A stretch of 64,000 nt of DNA from Candidatus Kuenenia stuttgartensis. GTDB taxonomy: Bacteria; Planctomycetota; Planctomycetia; Gemmatales; Gemmataceae. How positions within the stretch are numbered: position 1 is the stretch's first letter; every line of letters begins with the position of its first letter. Made by a program: the position numbers and the translations under genes. The notes below the pieces were generated by a model. That model did not search any database and was not told where the DNA came from. It saw only the letters and a list, made by a program, of their open reading frames with translations. Positions 28,581 to 38,333 of this stretch are shown one piece after another. The DNA lies in the NCBI GenBank assembly GCA_945875585.1, contig CAMCLK010000021.1, positions 1 through 64,000 on the forward strand. Direction: 5' to 3'.

Positions 28581-31500
28581 TTAGGGAGCTACCTGGGGAG
28601 CCGGACGGAAGTTCGTCTGAATCTGCTCTTCTTCTTCCTGAATGATGATTCTCGGAGTAATCATCATCAGCAGGCTGGTGGCCTCACGGCCGTAACCGGT
28701 GTTGCGGAAGAGCCTGTTCAGGTAAGGAATCTTGCTGAGGATCGGTGGGCCGTATTCGTTACGCGCCTCGCTGAGCCGCTTAAGTCCACCCATCAGAACC
28801 GTACCGCCATCGGGTACCGCCACCGTGGTCTGCACCGTAACCGACTGGATGATCGGCTGTTGGATGAGCTGGGTGAAGGTAATGGGGTCAGAAGGATTGG
28901 GCTGGTTGAAACCGGGTTGCGGGAAGATCGGCACAACCACAGGGAAGAGATTAACTGGACCGGGCGCCAAGTTCTGCATGCTGATGTTGGGAGACAAGCG
29001 CACAGTACGGCGATCGGCGGAGATGATGGCCTGGATAGTGAGCTGGATACCGTTGAAGTACCCTTGAACCACCGGGCTGAAGGAAACGTTACCGTTGGCA
29101 AGTGTTTGCAAGCTCACGTCGATGACGAAGAACTGGGTATCGCCAACGTTGAGTGTTGCAGTCTGGCCGTTGAACAAGGTCAACTTAGGAGCCTGCATCA
29201 CGTTGGTGCGGTTATCACCCTGTGCAGCTTCAAGGAACAAGAAGACTTGGATGTCACTCAAGAACGCCAGCCCCATGCTCAATCCACCACCCGGCGCACC
29301 GAAGTAGTTGCCAAAGGCAGGATTGGTCATGTTGAAGCTGTTCTGCTTGATGGGGATGTCCAGGTCGCTGGTGAACGATCCGGCTGGCGTGATGCCACCC
29401 ACCATGTTCTTGAAGTATGGGTCGTTGATGTATCCAGCCGGTTTGTACTGGTTGGAAGTAATCATCGGCTCAAACTTAGCAGTATTGCGATCGGTCTTGA
29501 TGTTCAGATTGAAGTCCAGACCGATACGCTCATAAAAGTCTTCCGCGATGCTGATCAGGCGGATTTCCAAGGCAACTTCCTGGTCGAGCAGGCGACGCAA
29601 GTTGTTCAGCAAGTCGGCAACCTGCTCTTGGATGTTGGGTGTCTGGTTGACAACCAAGGACATGGTCAATGGATGGTACTCAATCGTACCTGAACCACCC
29701 ACCGTGCTCCACGACTGCGGTTCGATGGTGCTGGTGATGATGCGAATCAAAGCGTCTTCGGTGGTGGTCCCGATACGTTTGTTCCACTTGCCCGAGTCAC
29801 TGACAGACTGATTGCCACTGCCAGTCGACGATCCAACGGCAGTGCCACCATTGAGGCCCATGGGGGTACCGATCGGCGTGGGAGTGTTACCACCGCCACC
29901 ACCAGTGCCGCGTGTGAGAAGCGGATTGAAACTAGTCCCGCTATCCCGGCCATGGTTTTCGACAGGCAACACCAAGTCGGTAACCTGGTAGGTGACCGTG
30001 GCCAGCTTGCCACGGGCCTGAGATTCCGTGGTGATCTGAAGCACTTCATCCTTCACCACCCAGGTGAGATGAACGTTGCGCAGCATCAGATTGAGCGCGC
30101 TCTTGAGAGAAATCTGCTCGAGCTTCAAAGTAATGGGACGATCAAGGCTGATACCTTCAGCTTCGAGTGCTGCCACATCGGGGACGATGTTGATCTGGTA
30201 CATCGCCCGGATGTCTTCGAGCACATCCTTGAGTGGCTGGTTGTTGAAGGAAAGGTTGACAGGCTGATTGAGCCGGCCTTCGATTTCACGTTCAGCCACG
30301 CTCTTGCGCTGTGGGCTGGTCAGGGTGCTCAGCGAGGTGCGCTTATTGCGCCGATCGGTCATGCTTTCGCCGACATCGAGCGGTTTGTCGATGGTCAGGG
30401 CCTGACCAAACTTGTCGGTATCGTTCAAACCATCGAGGAAGAATTTCTCTTTCTCGGATTTGTTACCACGAACCGAAACAAGAGCCCTTTGGGTTTTGGC
30501 CATATTCACGGCTGCGGCAGCCATGGCGTTGTCTGGGTCCAGTTCCTGGGCCCGCATGGCATAGCTTTCAGCTTCCAGATACTTGCCTTCCTTGAAGGAG
30601 GTATTGAACAGCTTCATTTGGTCGGCAACCTTCTTGTTGCGATTTTCTTCGGCCAGCATCTTTTGGCCGATCGCATTCTTTTTGCCGTCCTTGGCCGTGC
30701 TGTCTTTGTCGAGGAATTCCTTCTGCGCTTTCAGCAACTTGAAGTGCTGCAGCCGCGATTCCACAGGTCGGCGCAACTGTGCCACCTTGTTCGCTTCCAG
30801 GCCCGCGCCTTCGAGCGCCTGAACATAATCCGAAAGGATATCGAGAGCCGCATCAGCCTGACCAGCACGGAACTTCTCGGCAGCTTCTCGCTGCGCGTCG
30901 AGACCCTGCTGCTGCATCTTGTCAAATTTGACTTTCTGCATGGCCTGAGCTTGGCTCAGGGAATCAGGCTTAGGTTCCGCACTTAGCGTTGATGGAATGC
31001 CTGGAGGAAGAACGGCCACACTACCGGGTGCCGATGGCAACGACGGCATGGTCAAACCCGGGGCGCCACCACGGACAGGAGCACTTCCAGCTTGAGCCAC
31101 TGGAGCACCTGGCAGCATGCTCGGCGTGGACAGGATTTCCTTCAGCCTCGACTGACGCTCCTTGTCCAAAAGCTTGTCGTTAACGGCCGCAAGCAGGTTC
31201 TTCGCCTGTTCGTATTCCTTGCGGTTGTAAGCGCTCACCATAGCATCGAAGGTGCGGCGGCTTTCCAAAGACTTCTGGTTGAGATCTTCCACATCAATGG
31301 TGCGGAGAACGGCTGCAGCCTCTTCCTTCACACCATAAGGACCTTGGAACGCTTCTTCAGCAAGGCGGCGAGCATTTGTGGACTGCCCGGACCGAAGCTC
31401 CATGCGTGCCTTCTCAAGAAGCGTTTTGCCCTGGCCAGCAGGCGCTTCTGCCATTGGACTGCCGGGAAAATCTGGCGTTCCTGAAGGGCCGGTCAAAGCT

Positions 31501-33620
31501 GGCGGCACTCCAATCGGACCAGAAGGACCGGTCAAAACTGGCGGCACACCGATCGGCGCACCAGAGACCACAACCGCACTAGCCCCCTTCTTCAGCCCCT
31601 TGAGCCACTCTTTTTTGGCTACAACGGCTTGCTCATCCAGACCAAAGCCACGAGCAAGGGCCATCGCCTGATCAAGCTCGCGATCTGCCTGCTCCAACCG
31701 GCCAGGAGCGTTGTCCTTACCTGCGGTCACACCAGACTGAGCAACCAACGAATCGACAGTGGCTCGCGCCTGTCGGCTTAACTGCTGCAAAACAACATCG
31801 GGCGTATCTTCACCCGGCTGAGTGACCCCACCGATTTTCTGAGCAGCCAAAGCCTTGGCGCGGGCTTCAACCAATCGGCCCTGCTTCTGCATTAAGCGCG
31901 CTTCGACCAGAAGACCGGAAGCGGTGCCTGCAGGTGGCGTCAATTGCGAAGGAATCATGGCTGCTGCCGGGGCATTACCCCCTACACGGCTGGCCACCAC
32001 AACTTCCAAATCTTTGCGGAGAATTGAGGGAGAATCTTCACCCGGGCGATCGAACGTCACCCGCATCGACTCAACCTGCTCCAGCAACTTACGACTGGCT
32101 GCGACATTACCAGACTTGAGCGCCTGACGCGCCTCAGCCAATTGGGCACGAGCTTGCTTGCTCAGTGGATCGCCAGCGCCAACAACCTTCATTTGCGCTG
32201 CCTGAATTTCGGCGATCAGCTTTTCTGGACGCTCGCCTGAATCCCACATATTTGTGGAACCACGCAATTGACGTGCTTTGTAAGCCAGCTTGGCGGCCTG
32301 GTCCAAATCGCCAGATTGCTGAAACTTGCGCGCTTCCGCCATCAGGCGAACCACTTCGGCCTGATCCTTGCGTGCGCGGGCACGTTCCACATCCGCCTTC
32401 AAACGATCGGGACTATCTTCAAACAACCCGTACCGCGCACCTGGTGCTGCCTTGGCCTTGAGGGCGAGTTGCAATGCCTCGTCTACCTTGCCTTCAGTCA
32501 ATGCACGGCGACCAGCCACCAGCATTTCGCGAGGCGACTGCTTGTTGGTAAGCGAAAGATCTGGCTTGGCGGAAGCAGTAGCATCCGTTTTGGGAGCCGC
32601 AACGGATTCCGCGGGCTTTTCCATCACAGGCTTGGCGGCCAATTCCACTGCTGGCGGCTTAGCTGCGGGCTTGTTGGTGAAAGTGGGCGTGCCCAGTGCG
32701 CGCGCTGTCTGAATCTGCTTCAGCACCTTGGCAGGGCTATCGGGCGTGAACATGAATGTGGTTGCGCCGGCCAAACGATCAGCCTGCTTGGCCAAAGCCT
32801 CAGCGCGGTCAAAATCGTTAGCTCGCAAAGCCTGATGCGATGCCGCCAGCAAGAATTGAGGATCGCGCTGGTATTTAGCAAGATCCGCTCGGAGCTTTTG
32901 CGGGCTGTCTTCGTTGGGAGCAAAGGCAATGCCTTTGGCGTCCACCTGAGCCGCCAAGGCCGTGGCTTCGTCAAACTTGCCAATCAGCATCAAATTGCGA
33001 GCCACAACAAGCATCGAACGTGGATCGCCTTTGCCCGCGCCAGAATTGCTTGGTTGAACAGGCAGATTGTCAAGTACAGGCATCGCCATTGGCGAAACAG
33101 CAACAGGAGCTTTAGGAGTTGGTGCAGCGACAGGCGTAGGGGATGATTGGCCCTGCAGGCGCGCCAATCGGTCCTGATCTGCGGCGCTGAGGAACTGTTC
33201 GTTCACCGCCAAACGCTTCAGCATATCTGTGGCGGTTGTTTTCTGGCCGGCAGCGAAAAGCCGTTCAATGGCGTCCAACTGAGAGGAGCCCTTTTTGCGG
33301 GCTTCCAGCGCAGCCTTATTGGCTTCCACCAGGGTCGCCAATTCAGTGACTTCAACAGGACTCAGGTCTGATTGACGAGCCTGAGCATCGCCAATGGCCT
33401 TGCGCGCTCCTTCGTAGTCGCCACGGCGCTGACACTCAATCGCAGCGTTCAAGGCCTGATGACCACGCGACGGTGCTGTTGCAGACCAGTGCAAACCCGC
33501 ATCAATCCCGCGATGCGCAGGCACCCCGGCATGGACCGCTTGCCCCATCAGGCTCGCAACAAGAGCACAGCTCAGCCAACGCCGGCCACGCCACCGAATA
33601 TCTCTCTTGAATACAGCCAC
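28581..33620 (-). CDS. Very large secretin (type II/III secretion or pilus type) with N-terminal repeats
   Basis: A 1679-aa outer-membrane channel protein, about twice the length of ordinary secretins. GTG 33620 follows AAAGGAGG at six bases and gives a signal peptide (LSCALVASLMGQAVHAG). Residues ~200-620 hold six copies of a ~50-residue helical unit (L-x-x-AR...G-x-x-x-x-A...LA), most ending in an EDSP-x-x-L motif. A Pro/Ala linker and further TPR-like helices follow. An N0/STN-like domain (LNQPVNLSFNNQPLKDVLED, ~1110-1200) and the secretin core come last (VPDGGTVLMGGLKR, PPILSKIPYLNRLFRNTGYG, LLMMITPRII). It probably forms the outer-membrane gate of a secretion or pilus system. The other machine genes are not adjacent. 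Confidence 0.9.
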   Translation of the reverse strand: MAVFKRDIRWRGRRWLSCALVASLMGQAVHAGVPAHRGIDAGLHWSATAPSRGHQALNAAIECQRRGDYEGARKAIGDAQARQSDLSPVEVTELATLVEANKAALEARKKGSSQLDAIERLFAAGQKTTATDMLKRLAVNEQFLSAADQDRLARLQGQSSPTPVAAPTPKAPVAVSPMAMPVLDNLPVQPSNSGAGKGDPRSMLVVARNLMLIGKFDEATALAAQVDAKGIAFAPNEDSPQKLRADLAKYQRDPQFLLAASHQALRANDFDRAEALAKQADRLAGATTFMFTPDSPAKVLKQIQTARALGTPTFTNKPAAKPPAVELAAKPVMEKPAESVAAPKTDATASAKPDLSLTNKQSPREMLVAGRRALTEGKVDEALQLALKAKAAPGARYGLFEDSPDRLKADVERARARKDQAEVVRLMAEARKFQQSGDLDQAAKLAYKARQLRGSTNMWDSGERPEKLIAEIQAAQMKVVGAGDPLSKQARAQLAEARQALKSGNVAASRKLLEQVESMRVTFDRPGEDSPSILRKDLEVVVASRVGGNAPAAAMIPSQLTPPAGTASGLLVEARLMQKQGRLVEARAKALAAQKIGGVTQPGEDTPDVVLQQLSRQARATVDSLVAQSGVTAGKDNAPGRLEQADRELDQAMALARGFGLDEQAVVAKKEWLKGLKKGASAVVVSGAPIGVPPVLTGPSGPIGVPPALTGPSGTPDFPGSPMAEAPAGQGKTLLEKARMELRSGQSTNARRLAEEAFQGPYGVKEEAAAVLRTIDVEDLNQKSLESRRTFDAMVSAYNRKEYEQAKNLLAAVNDKLLDKERQSRLKEILSTPSMLPGAPVAQAGSAPVRGGAPGLTMPSLPSAPGSVAVLPPGIPSTLSAEPKPDSLSQAQAMQKVKFDKMQQQGLDAQREAAEKFRAGQADAALDILSDYVQALEGAGLEANKVAQLRRPVESRLQHFKLLKAQKEFLDKDSTAKDGKKNAIGQKMLAEENRNKKVADQMKLFNTSFKEGKYLEAESYAMRAQELDPDNAMAAAAVNMAKTQRALVSVRGNKSEKEKFFLDGLNDTDKFGQALTIDKPLDVGESMTDRRNKRTSLSTLTSPQRKSVAEREIEGRLNQPVNLSFNNQPLKDVLEDIRAMYQINIVPDVAALEAEGISLDRPITLKLEQISLKSALNLMLRNVHLTWVVKDEVLQITTESQARGKLATVTYQVTDLVLPVENHGRDSGTSFNPLLTRGTGGGGGNTPTPIGTPMGLNGGTAVGSSTGSGNQSVSDSGKWNKRIGTTTEDALIRIITSTIEPQSWSTVGGSGTIEYHPLTMSLVVNQTPNIQEQVADLLNNLRRLLDQEVALEIRLISIAEDFYERIGLDFNLNIKTDRNTAKFEPMITSNQYKPAGYINDPYFKNMVGGITPAGSFTSDLDIPIKQNSFNMTNPAFGNYFGAPGGGLSMGLAFLSDIQVFLFLEAAQGDNRTNVMQAPKLTLFNGQTATLNVGDTQFFVIDVSLQTLANGNVSFSPVVQGYFNGIQLTIQAIISADRRTVRLSPNISMQNLAPGPVNLFPVVVPIFPQPGFNQPNPSDPITFTQLIQQPIIQSVTVQTTVAVPDGGTVLMGGLKRLSEARNEYGPPILSKIPYLNRLFRNTGYGREATSLLMMITPRIIIQEEEEQIQTNFRPAPQVAP

Positions 33621-33676
33621 CCGTGGCCTCCTTTCCGACCCGAATCAACCGTCATGTAAGACGGCATGTATCGCGC

Positions 33677-33705
33677 CCTATAAGTTTGATCTCCGGCAAG
33701 ATCAA
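33677..33705 (-). promoter_or_regulatory. Candidate promoter of the secretin gene
   Basis: On the minus strand TTGATC (33705-33700, 4/6) is followed, after 17 bases, by TATAGG (33682-33677, 4/6). The inferred 5' leader is about 50 bases. The match is modest. Confidence 0.4.
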
Positions 33706-33779
33706 TAGGAATTCTTGCCTCTTTAAAAAAAGATTGCAGCACACCGGACATGCGACATTCCGGTAGAAAAGGAACACTC

Positions 33780-34043
33780 ATGCGCACCCTGACATTGATG
33801 GCAGTATTTGCAGCAGGCATGGCTACATCGCAGCTTTTGCCCCAGTCCCAAGCCTGGCAAGAAACCAAACCCAAGGCACCAGAATGGAAGGCAAGCTCGG
33901 TGGTGGCGGTACGCAAGGCGGGCGAAAATGAAGTGGGGGCACAAACCAAGCGCGTTGGAATTGAAGTATTCAAAGACGAGGCCACGAATGTTTGGCTGTT
34001 CGTTTCGGAAACGGGCGATATTGCTGTGGCCCCTGCGCGCTGA
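33780..34043 (+). CDS. Small secreted protein (87 aa)
   Basis: ATG 33780 follows AAGGA at six to seven bases and gives a signal peptide (MRTLTLMAVFAAGMATSQLL). The mature part is about 60 residues and beta-rich (VVAVRKAGENEVGAQTKRVG, ATNVWLFVSETGDIAVAP). I recognise no family. It is divergent from the secretin gene and ends six bases before the stop of the convergent M1-barrel gene. A small periplasmic protein is the likely product. Confidence 0.65.
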   Translation: MRTLTLMAVFAAGMATSQLLPQSQAWQETKPKAPEWKASSVVAVRKAGENEVGAQTKRVGIEVFKDEATNVWLFVSETGDIAVAPAR

Positions 34044-34049
34044 GCCGCG

Positions 34050-37000
34050 TCAAAATGGTTGATTGATGCCAAACCAGAATTGGGGCCTTGTCTCCTGCCC
34101 CAATGTCTGGGCAAAGTCGAATCGGAATGTGGCGCGTTCGACAAAACTCAACAGCACAGCATCAAAGCGCACGCCCGCGCCTAGGGCATGCGCTACCGGG
34201 CCCGCGGAATGCCCAGCTGCCAGCGCATCACCCACATCATAGAACAATGCCATTTGGATTGTCCTTAAGCCCGCAAGGTGATCAAAAAAATCTGTTTCTA
34301 GATGCCTAACCAACGGTATACGCCACTCGACAGACCCCACCCAAACGGTGCTGCCCTGTCGCTGGGCCAAATCAAATCCACGGAACGATTCACCACCCCC
34401 TAGCGGGAAGAAGGCTCCCCTGCCGGGGAGGGCTGTGCCCCCATAGGCTCGCATGGCTACCTTGGTTTCAGCCAAAGCCAAGGCCAATGGGCGAACCGCT
34501 TCGCGCACACGCCCCTCGGGCAGAATTTCAGAAAGATCGGGCAGATGCTTGACAAGCACACCCTGTGCCCATGTGCGGAACATGCCGGAGTAAACATCGA
34601 GGTCGGCTCCACCACCTTCCATCACCGCATCGAATTGCCAGCCCATACTGGGGTCCCAATATGGCGTTTGGCGGTTGCGTCTGATGTGCCAGCCTGCCGT
34701 GGTGGTGTTGGAATATCGGACCGCACCTTGTGGTAGTTGGCTGCTATAAGGCAGAAAGTTACCCGAATAGGTGGTGTACAATTCTGTAAAATCAAAAGGA
34801 AGCTGATAAATACTGGTGTTCGCAAATGTGATATTGCGGGTAAACAGAGTGGCACGGACCGGGGAAGACTGTCCTGCCTCGAACTCATAGACCCTTTGCT
34901 CGGCATTGAATCCAGTTTGCCAGGCGCTGTCAGGCCAATGCTCGAAGGTCCCATCGAACCCAATAACAACATCGCGATAGTCGGTTCGGTAGGCACCGTA
35001 AATACCGCCCTGAAACTCCTGAGAGCGGTACGCTCCTGCCCTTGCACCCAACATTGTGGTGCGTGTGTACCACGGATTGCTGTAAGTGGCACCGTAAAGC
35101 CAAGGCCCAACAATCACGTTCCAGCGATCGTTCGCAGTTGTCAGGTCGTTTTCATCTGCCGTTGTGTAAAGAAACGTAGGGCGAAAATTCGGAGCCACGT
35201 CTGTGTGGTTGTTATGCAGCCTCGGATCAGGCAAAACCATATCCGGATCCACCATCACAGATTCGGGTTCCACAGGCAGGGTTACCATCACCTGAACCTT
35301 GCCATCCGGCAGAGGCGTCACTTCGGCAGGCGGATTATCACCGTGCCACTCAAGGCCAGTGGCAACGGGTATCCGAATTGGATAGCCCATTTGTCCGGGA
35401 AGCCTTATACCCAGACTGGTAGCTTCGTCGGTTGGCCCCGTTCGGGAAATCACCACCCGAATTCGGGTTTGCTCCTGCCGCCTCCGACTCCATGCAAGGC
35501 TTCTGGGCCCTTTACCATCGATGGTTTCAACACGGTCTAGGGCCCAATCGCATTGGCCCGGTCCGCGCCACCACCTGTCGAAGAATCCTGTCCAGTCCTG
35601 ACCGGTAAATTTGGCAAGTTCACGCTCAAAGTCGGCTGCCCGCAAGATGCGGTAACGGTAATCACGCTGAACCGATCTTAAAAACTCCAGAAATGCAGCT
35701 TCTCCCATGCGCTCTGCCAGAATGTCGAACACTTTGCTCGATTTGTCGTATGCCGTGCCGAACAGTAACGCCAGATTCCCATGTTCCTGCATGCCACGTT
35801 GAACAGGGCTGTCAAACCCCGCATGGGCCAACCCGGACCAACCACGATTGCGATAACTGTCTCGCGGAATGTTAGGAAGCCAGCCAAGCCCGGTGGGAAA
35901 ATTCAGCATGGCATGATTTCTGCCACGGCGCTTGTCTAGCAGACGGTGGCTGAGTGCCGTGGCCAACCCTTCATCCATAAACGGCTCGCGGTACCCGTCG
36001 GTACCCACGGCGTTGTACCACCATTGATGGCACGTTTCATGAATAATGAGATATTCAATAAATCCATCGGCAAGCGCCGGCAGTGTAAAAACCCGCTCAT
36101 CGATCATGATGATCGAGCCGCCTTCGTTGCCATTCCAGCCAAAATACGTTTCGGCAATGGTCAATTCCGGCCACGGATAAGCCCCCATCCAAGAGCTGTA
36201 AGTGGTGATGGCATCAGCAGCAAGCGCTGCGATTTTTTCGGCATGTTGTTTATGGTGTTCAAGTGCCAAAACCCGCACCACAACCGGATCGCGCCCGGCA
36301 ACAGGGGCCTTGGCGGTTGCGACGATATATTTGCTGCTGACCGCGAGGGAAAAATCACGGACACCCCAAGCTTCGAGGCTGATTTCACGCCAACCGGGGC
36401 CAGCCGGCACTTCTGCGACTTTGGCTCCCGATGAAGCCAACTCCCATCCATCCGGAATTTCGATGGCGGCGCGGTAATGCCCCGCCTCATTGAGAAATGG
36501 CTGGTGCCATGGAAGAAAGGGAGAAGGCTGCCAGCCTGTTTCAGCACCATAATAGGCAGGTATTGGCAACCATTGCATCAGGTTTACCACACCATTCCAA
36601 AGGCCCCAGCGCCCCTGTTTTTCATCGAGCCGCACCTGGAATACCAACCGAATCGTCACTTTCCCGCCCGGGCCAACCGGATTGGGAAGTGAAACCTCCA
36701 GATCGGTCCCTGTTGGGCCCCCTAACCGCGCTGGCTGCTCTACGGTGCGATCACCGTCAACCAACGCCACAGTCTGAAATTCCAGAGCAGGGCGCTTAAC
36801 GCCCAAAGCATCGCGCGGGTCAAGCCGTAGCATTTCCAATGTTTTTGCCATCCCGCCCTCCTCTGAAGGCGGAAGCACAAATGCCGCATGGGCCTGAATG
36901 ATTACCCGATCAACAGCAGGCCCACCGGGGTGGGTCCAAATGATGTTCTCGCTGACTTCAACTAAACGTTTGCCCGGGTCGATGCGGGCCCGAACGTCGA

Positions 37001-37109
37001 ATACCGGCAAGTGTGGCGGATATATCGGACGCGCCGCGGGCAATACCGTAGGCGGAGCGGGGTCACCACCCAACGTCATTCCCAGCAGAAACACGATCCC
37101 CAAAACCAT
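34050..37109 (-). CDS. M1-family metallopeptidase fused to a C-terminal Omp85-like beta-barrel
   Basis: A single 1019-aa frame. ATG 37109 follows GAGG at seven bases and starts a hydrophobic signal sequence (MVLGIVFLLGMTLGG). Residues ~30-620 are an M1 aminopeptidase: the GNEGG substrate region (~327), HETCHQWW with zinc His357/His361 and catalytic Glu358, and third ligand Glu380 exactly 18 residues on. Residues ~640-1019 are beta-rich and match Omp85/BamA-type barrels: FPLGGGESFRGFD (~901), VEWRIPL, ALFYDVGDA and a C-terminal ...GINQPF ending in Phe. The barrel would place the peptidase at the outer membrane. It is four to five times larger than ordinary barrel-only relatives of this length class. 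Substrate unknown. Confidence 0.88.
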   Translation of the reverse strand: MVLGIVFLLGMTLGGDPAPPTVLPAARPIYPPHLPVFDVRARIDPGKRLVEVSENIIWTHPGGPAVDRVIIQAHAAFVLPPSEEGGMAKTLEMLRLDPRDALGVKRPALEFQTVALVDGDRTVEQPARLGGPTGTDLEVSLPNPVGPGGKVTIRLVFQVRLDEKQGRWGLWNGVVNLMQWLPIPAYYGAETGWQPSPFLPWHQPFLNEAGHYRAAIEIPDGWELASSGAKVAEVPAGPGWREISLEAWGVRDFSLAVSSKYIVATAKAPVAGRDPVVVRVLALEHHKQHAEKIAALAADAITTYSSWMGAYPWPELTIAETYFGWNGNEGGSIIMIDERVFTLPALADGFIEYLIIHETCHQWWYNAVGTDGYREPFMDEGLATALSHRLLDKRRGRNHAMLNFPTGLGWLPNIPRDSYRNRGWSGLAHAGFDSPVQRGMQEHGNLALLFGTAYDKSSKVFDILAERMGEAAFLEFLRSVQRDYRYRILRAADFERELAKFTGQDWTGFFDRWWRGPGQCDWALDRVETIDGKGPRSLAWSRRRQEQTRIRVVISRTGPTDEATSLGIRLPGQMGYPIRIPVATGLEWHGDNPPAEVTPLPDGKVQVMVTLPVEPESVMVDPDMVLPDPRLHNNHTDVAPNFRPTFLYTTADENDLTTANDRWNVIVGPWLYGATYSNPWYTRTTMLGARAGAYRSQEFQGGIYGAYRTDYRDVVIGFDGTFEHWPDSAWQTGFNAEQRVYEFEAGQSSPVRATLFTRNITFANTSIYQLPFDFTELYTTYSGNFLPYSSQLPQGAVRYSNTTTAGWHIRRNRQTPYWDPSMGWQFDAVMEGGGADLDVYSGMFRTWAQGVLVKHLPDLSEILPEGRVREAVRPLALALAETKVAMRAYGGTALPGRGAFFPLGGGESFRGFDLAQRQGSTVWVGSVEWRIPLVRHLETDFFDHLAGLRTIQMALFYDVGDALAAGHSAGPVAHALGAGVRFDAVLLSFVERATFRFDFAQTLGQETRPQFWFGINQPF

Positions 37110-37191
37110 GCCAGTACCTCATTCCCTCTCAAGTCGGACACCCATAGACCATTTGGTCGAAACCTGTCAACCAATCCTCAACTGGCATAAG

Positions 37192-38307
37192 ATGAGTTCC
37201 ATGCGATGCAACTTGATAACACTCCTGATCCTGTTGGCTGGAACGTCTGCCCATGCAGGGGTTTACGGCCGTCTCGAAAAGCTTCCACCGATACCTGACA
37301 CCCACCGGAGCATACGCCTTCTTTTGGGTGAACTGCGCGACGCCGAAACGCACGACTCGGTGCGCCCCGTGGTATCTGGGTCACTGCGCGCAGAATTTTT
37401 GGCCCTGCGCGAGCGACTGAAGACCACGCCTCCCAGCGGCCCAACTTCCGAGTTGATGGATCTGGGTGTTTGCGAACTTCGTTTGGGCCAGCCAGAGAAA
37501 GCCCGGGAGATTCTGGAAGCTCTGCTTTCTAGGGTTCCACCCGAAGCACCCGAACGGTTCCAAATTCTTGCGAATTTAGCGACCACCTACCTAGCACTGG
37601 GTTCACGCGGTCTAGGCCGCGATTTTCTTGAACGCGCCTACCTCATTCAAATCCAAGCCATCAAAGCATGGCCCGATAACGTGGCTAAGGCCCCGGCAGG
37701 TTGGACGTTACCCACGTGGCGCTTCCTACTTCATGCAGAAAGACTGCAACTCAAACTCATGCGGGGTCGGTTGCTGGAAGCCACTTCAAGCGCTCCGGGC
37801 ACCGACCTGAATCAGGCAGGGCCAGATTCGGTTTTTGAAGGTCCACTGTTTGCAGATGGCGATGCGTACCGAGCGGGGCCTGCCGGGCGCGCCATTTGGG
37901 AAATACTGCCCGAAGATGCAACCGATCTGATACGCCAGTTGGTTGTGTGGATGCCTCTCGACAACCGCGTTTATTGGCTCTTGGGTGAGGTCAACAACGC
38001 ATCTGGTGAAACAGATGAGGCACGTCGCATTCTGGAGGAGCTGGCAAATGCGCGGCAAATGCGACATGTGCGGCTTTTGGGGCGCCATCTGGAAGTTCTG
38101 AAGAATACTCCCCCTCAAACCGTAGCCACGGACAATGGTGGGTCTACCACAGCAGACCAAAGCCCAACGGGCGATCCGCCTCCACAACCCGAATTGACTG
38201 TCAACCTTGGATCCTTTTGGCGAATTTTCCTCGTTGGCATAGCAACAGGTGCCATGGGGTCCGTTCTGATACGATGGCAATTAGCAAGCTTAAGATCCCG
38301 ACGATAA
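37192..38307 (+). CDS. TPR-like protein with signal peptide and C-terminal membrane helix
   Basis: The frame is open 98 codons further upstream, but that part is antisense to the M1-barrel gene. ATG 37192 (or 37201) gives a signal peptide (ITLLILLAGTSAHAG) and 371 aa. Helical repeats resemble TPR (ELMDLGVCELRLGQPEKARE, NLATTYLALGSRGLGRDFLE, YWLLGEVNNASGETDEAR). The C-terminus has a Pro/Gly-rich linker and a transmembrane segment (FWRIFLVGIATGAMGSVLIRW). It is probably a periplasmic repeat domain held in the inner membrane. It is 26 bases upstream of the kinase gene, so probably co-transcribed. Confidence 0.8.
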   Translation: MSSMRCNLITLLILLAGTSAHAGVYGRLEKLPPIPDTHRSIRLLLGELRDAETHDSVRPVVSGSLRAEFLALRERLKTTPPSGPTSELMDLGVCELRLGQPEKAREILEALLSRVPPEAPERFQILANLATTYLALGSRGLGRDFLERAYLIQIQAIKAWPDNVAKAPAGWTLPTWRFLLHAERLQLKLMRGRLLEATSSAPGTDLNQAGPDSVFEGPLFADGDAYRAGPAGRAIWEILPEDATDLIRQLVVWMPLDNRVYWLLGEVNNASGETDEARRILEELANARQMRHVRLLGRHLEVLKNTPPQTVATDNGGSTTADQSPTGDPPPQPELTVNLGSFWRIFLVGIATGAMGSVLIRWQLASLRSRR

Positions 38308-38333
38308 CACATTTTTTCGATGGGAGATTGCCA

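Noticed and set aside
28569-29693. 374-aa plus-strand ORF
   Set aside because: It lies wholly antisense to the end of the secretin gene, whose domains are certain, and its composition is that of a shadow frame.
36898-37191. N-terminal extension of the TPR membrane protein
   Set aside because: It is antisense to the start of the M1-barrel gene and lacks a signal peptide at its first residue. The ATG at 37192 gives a clean signal sequence.
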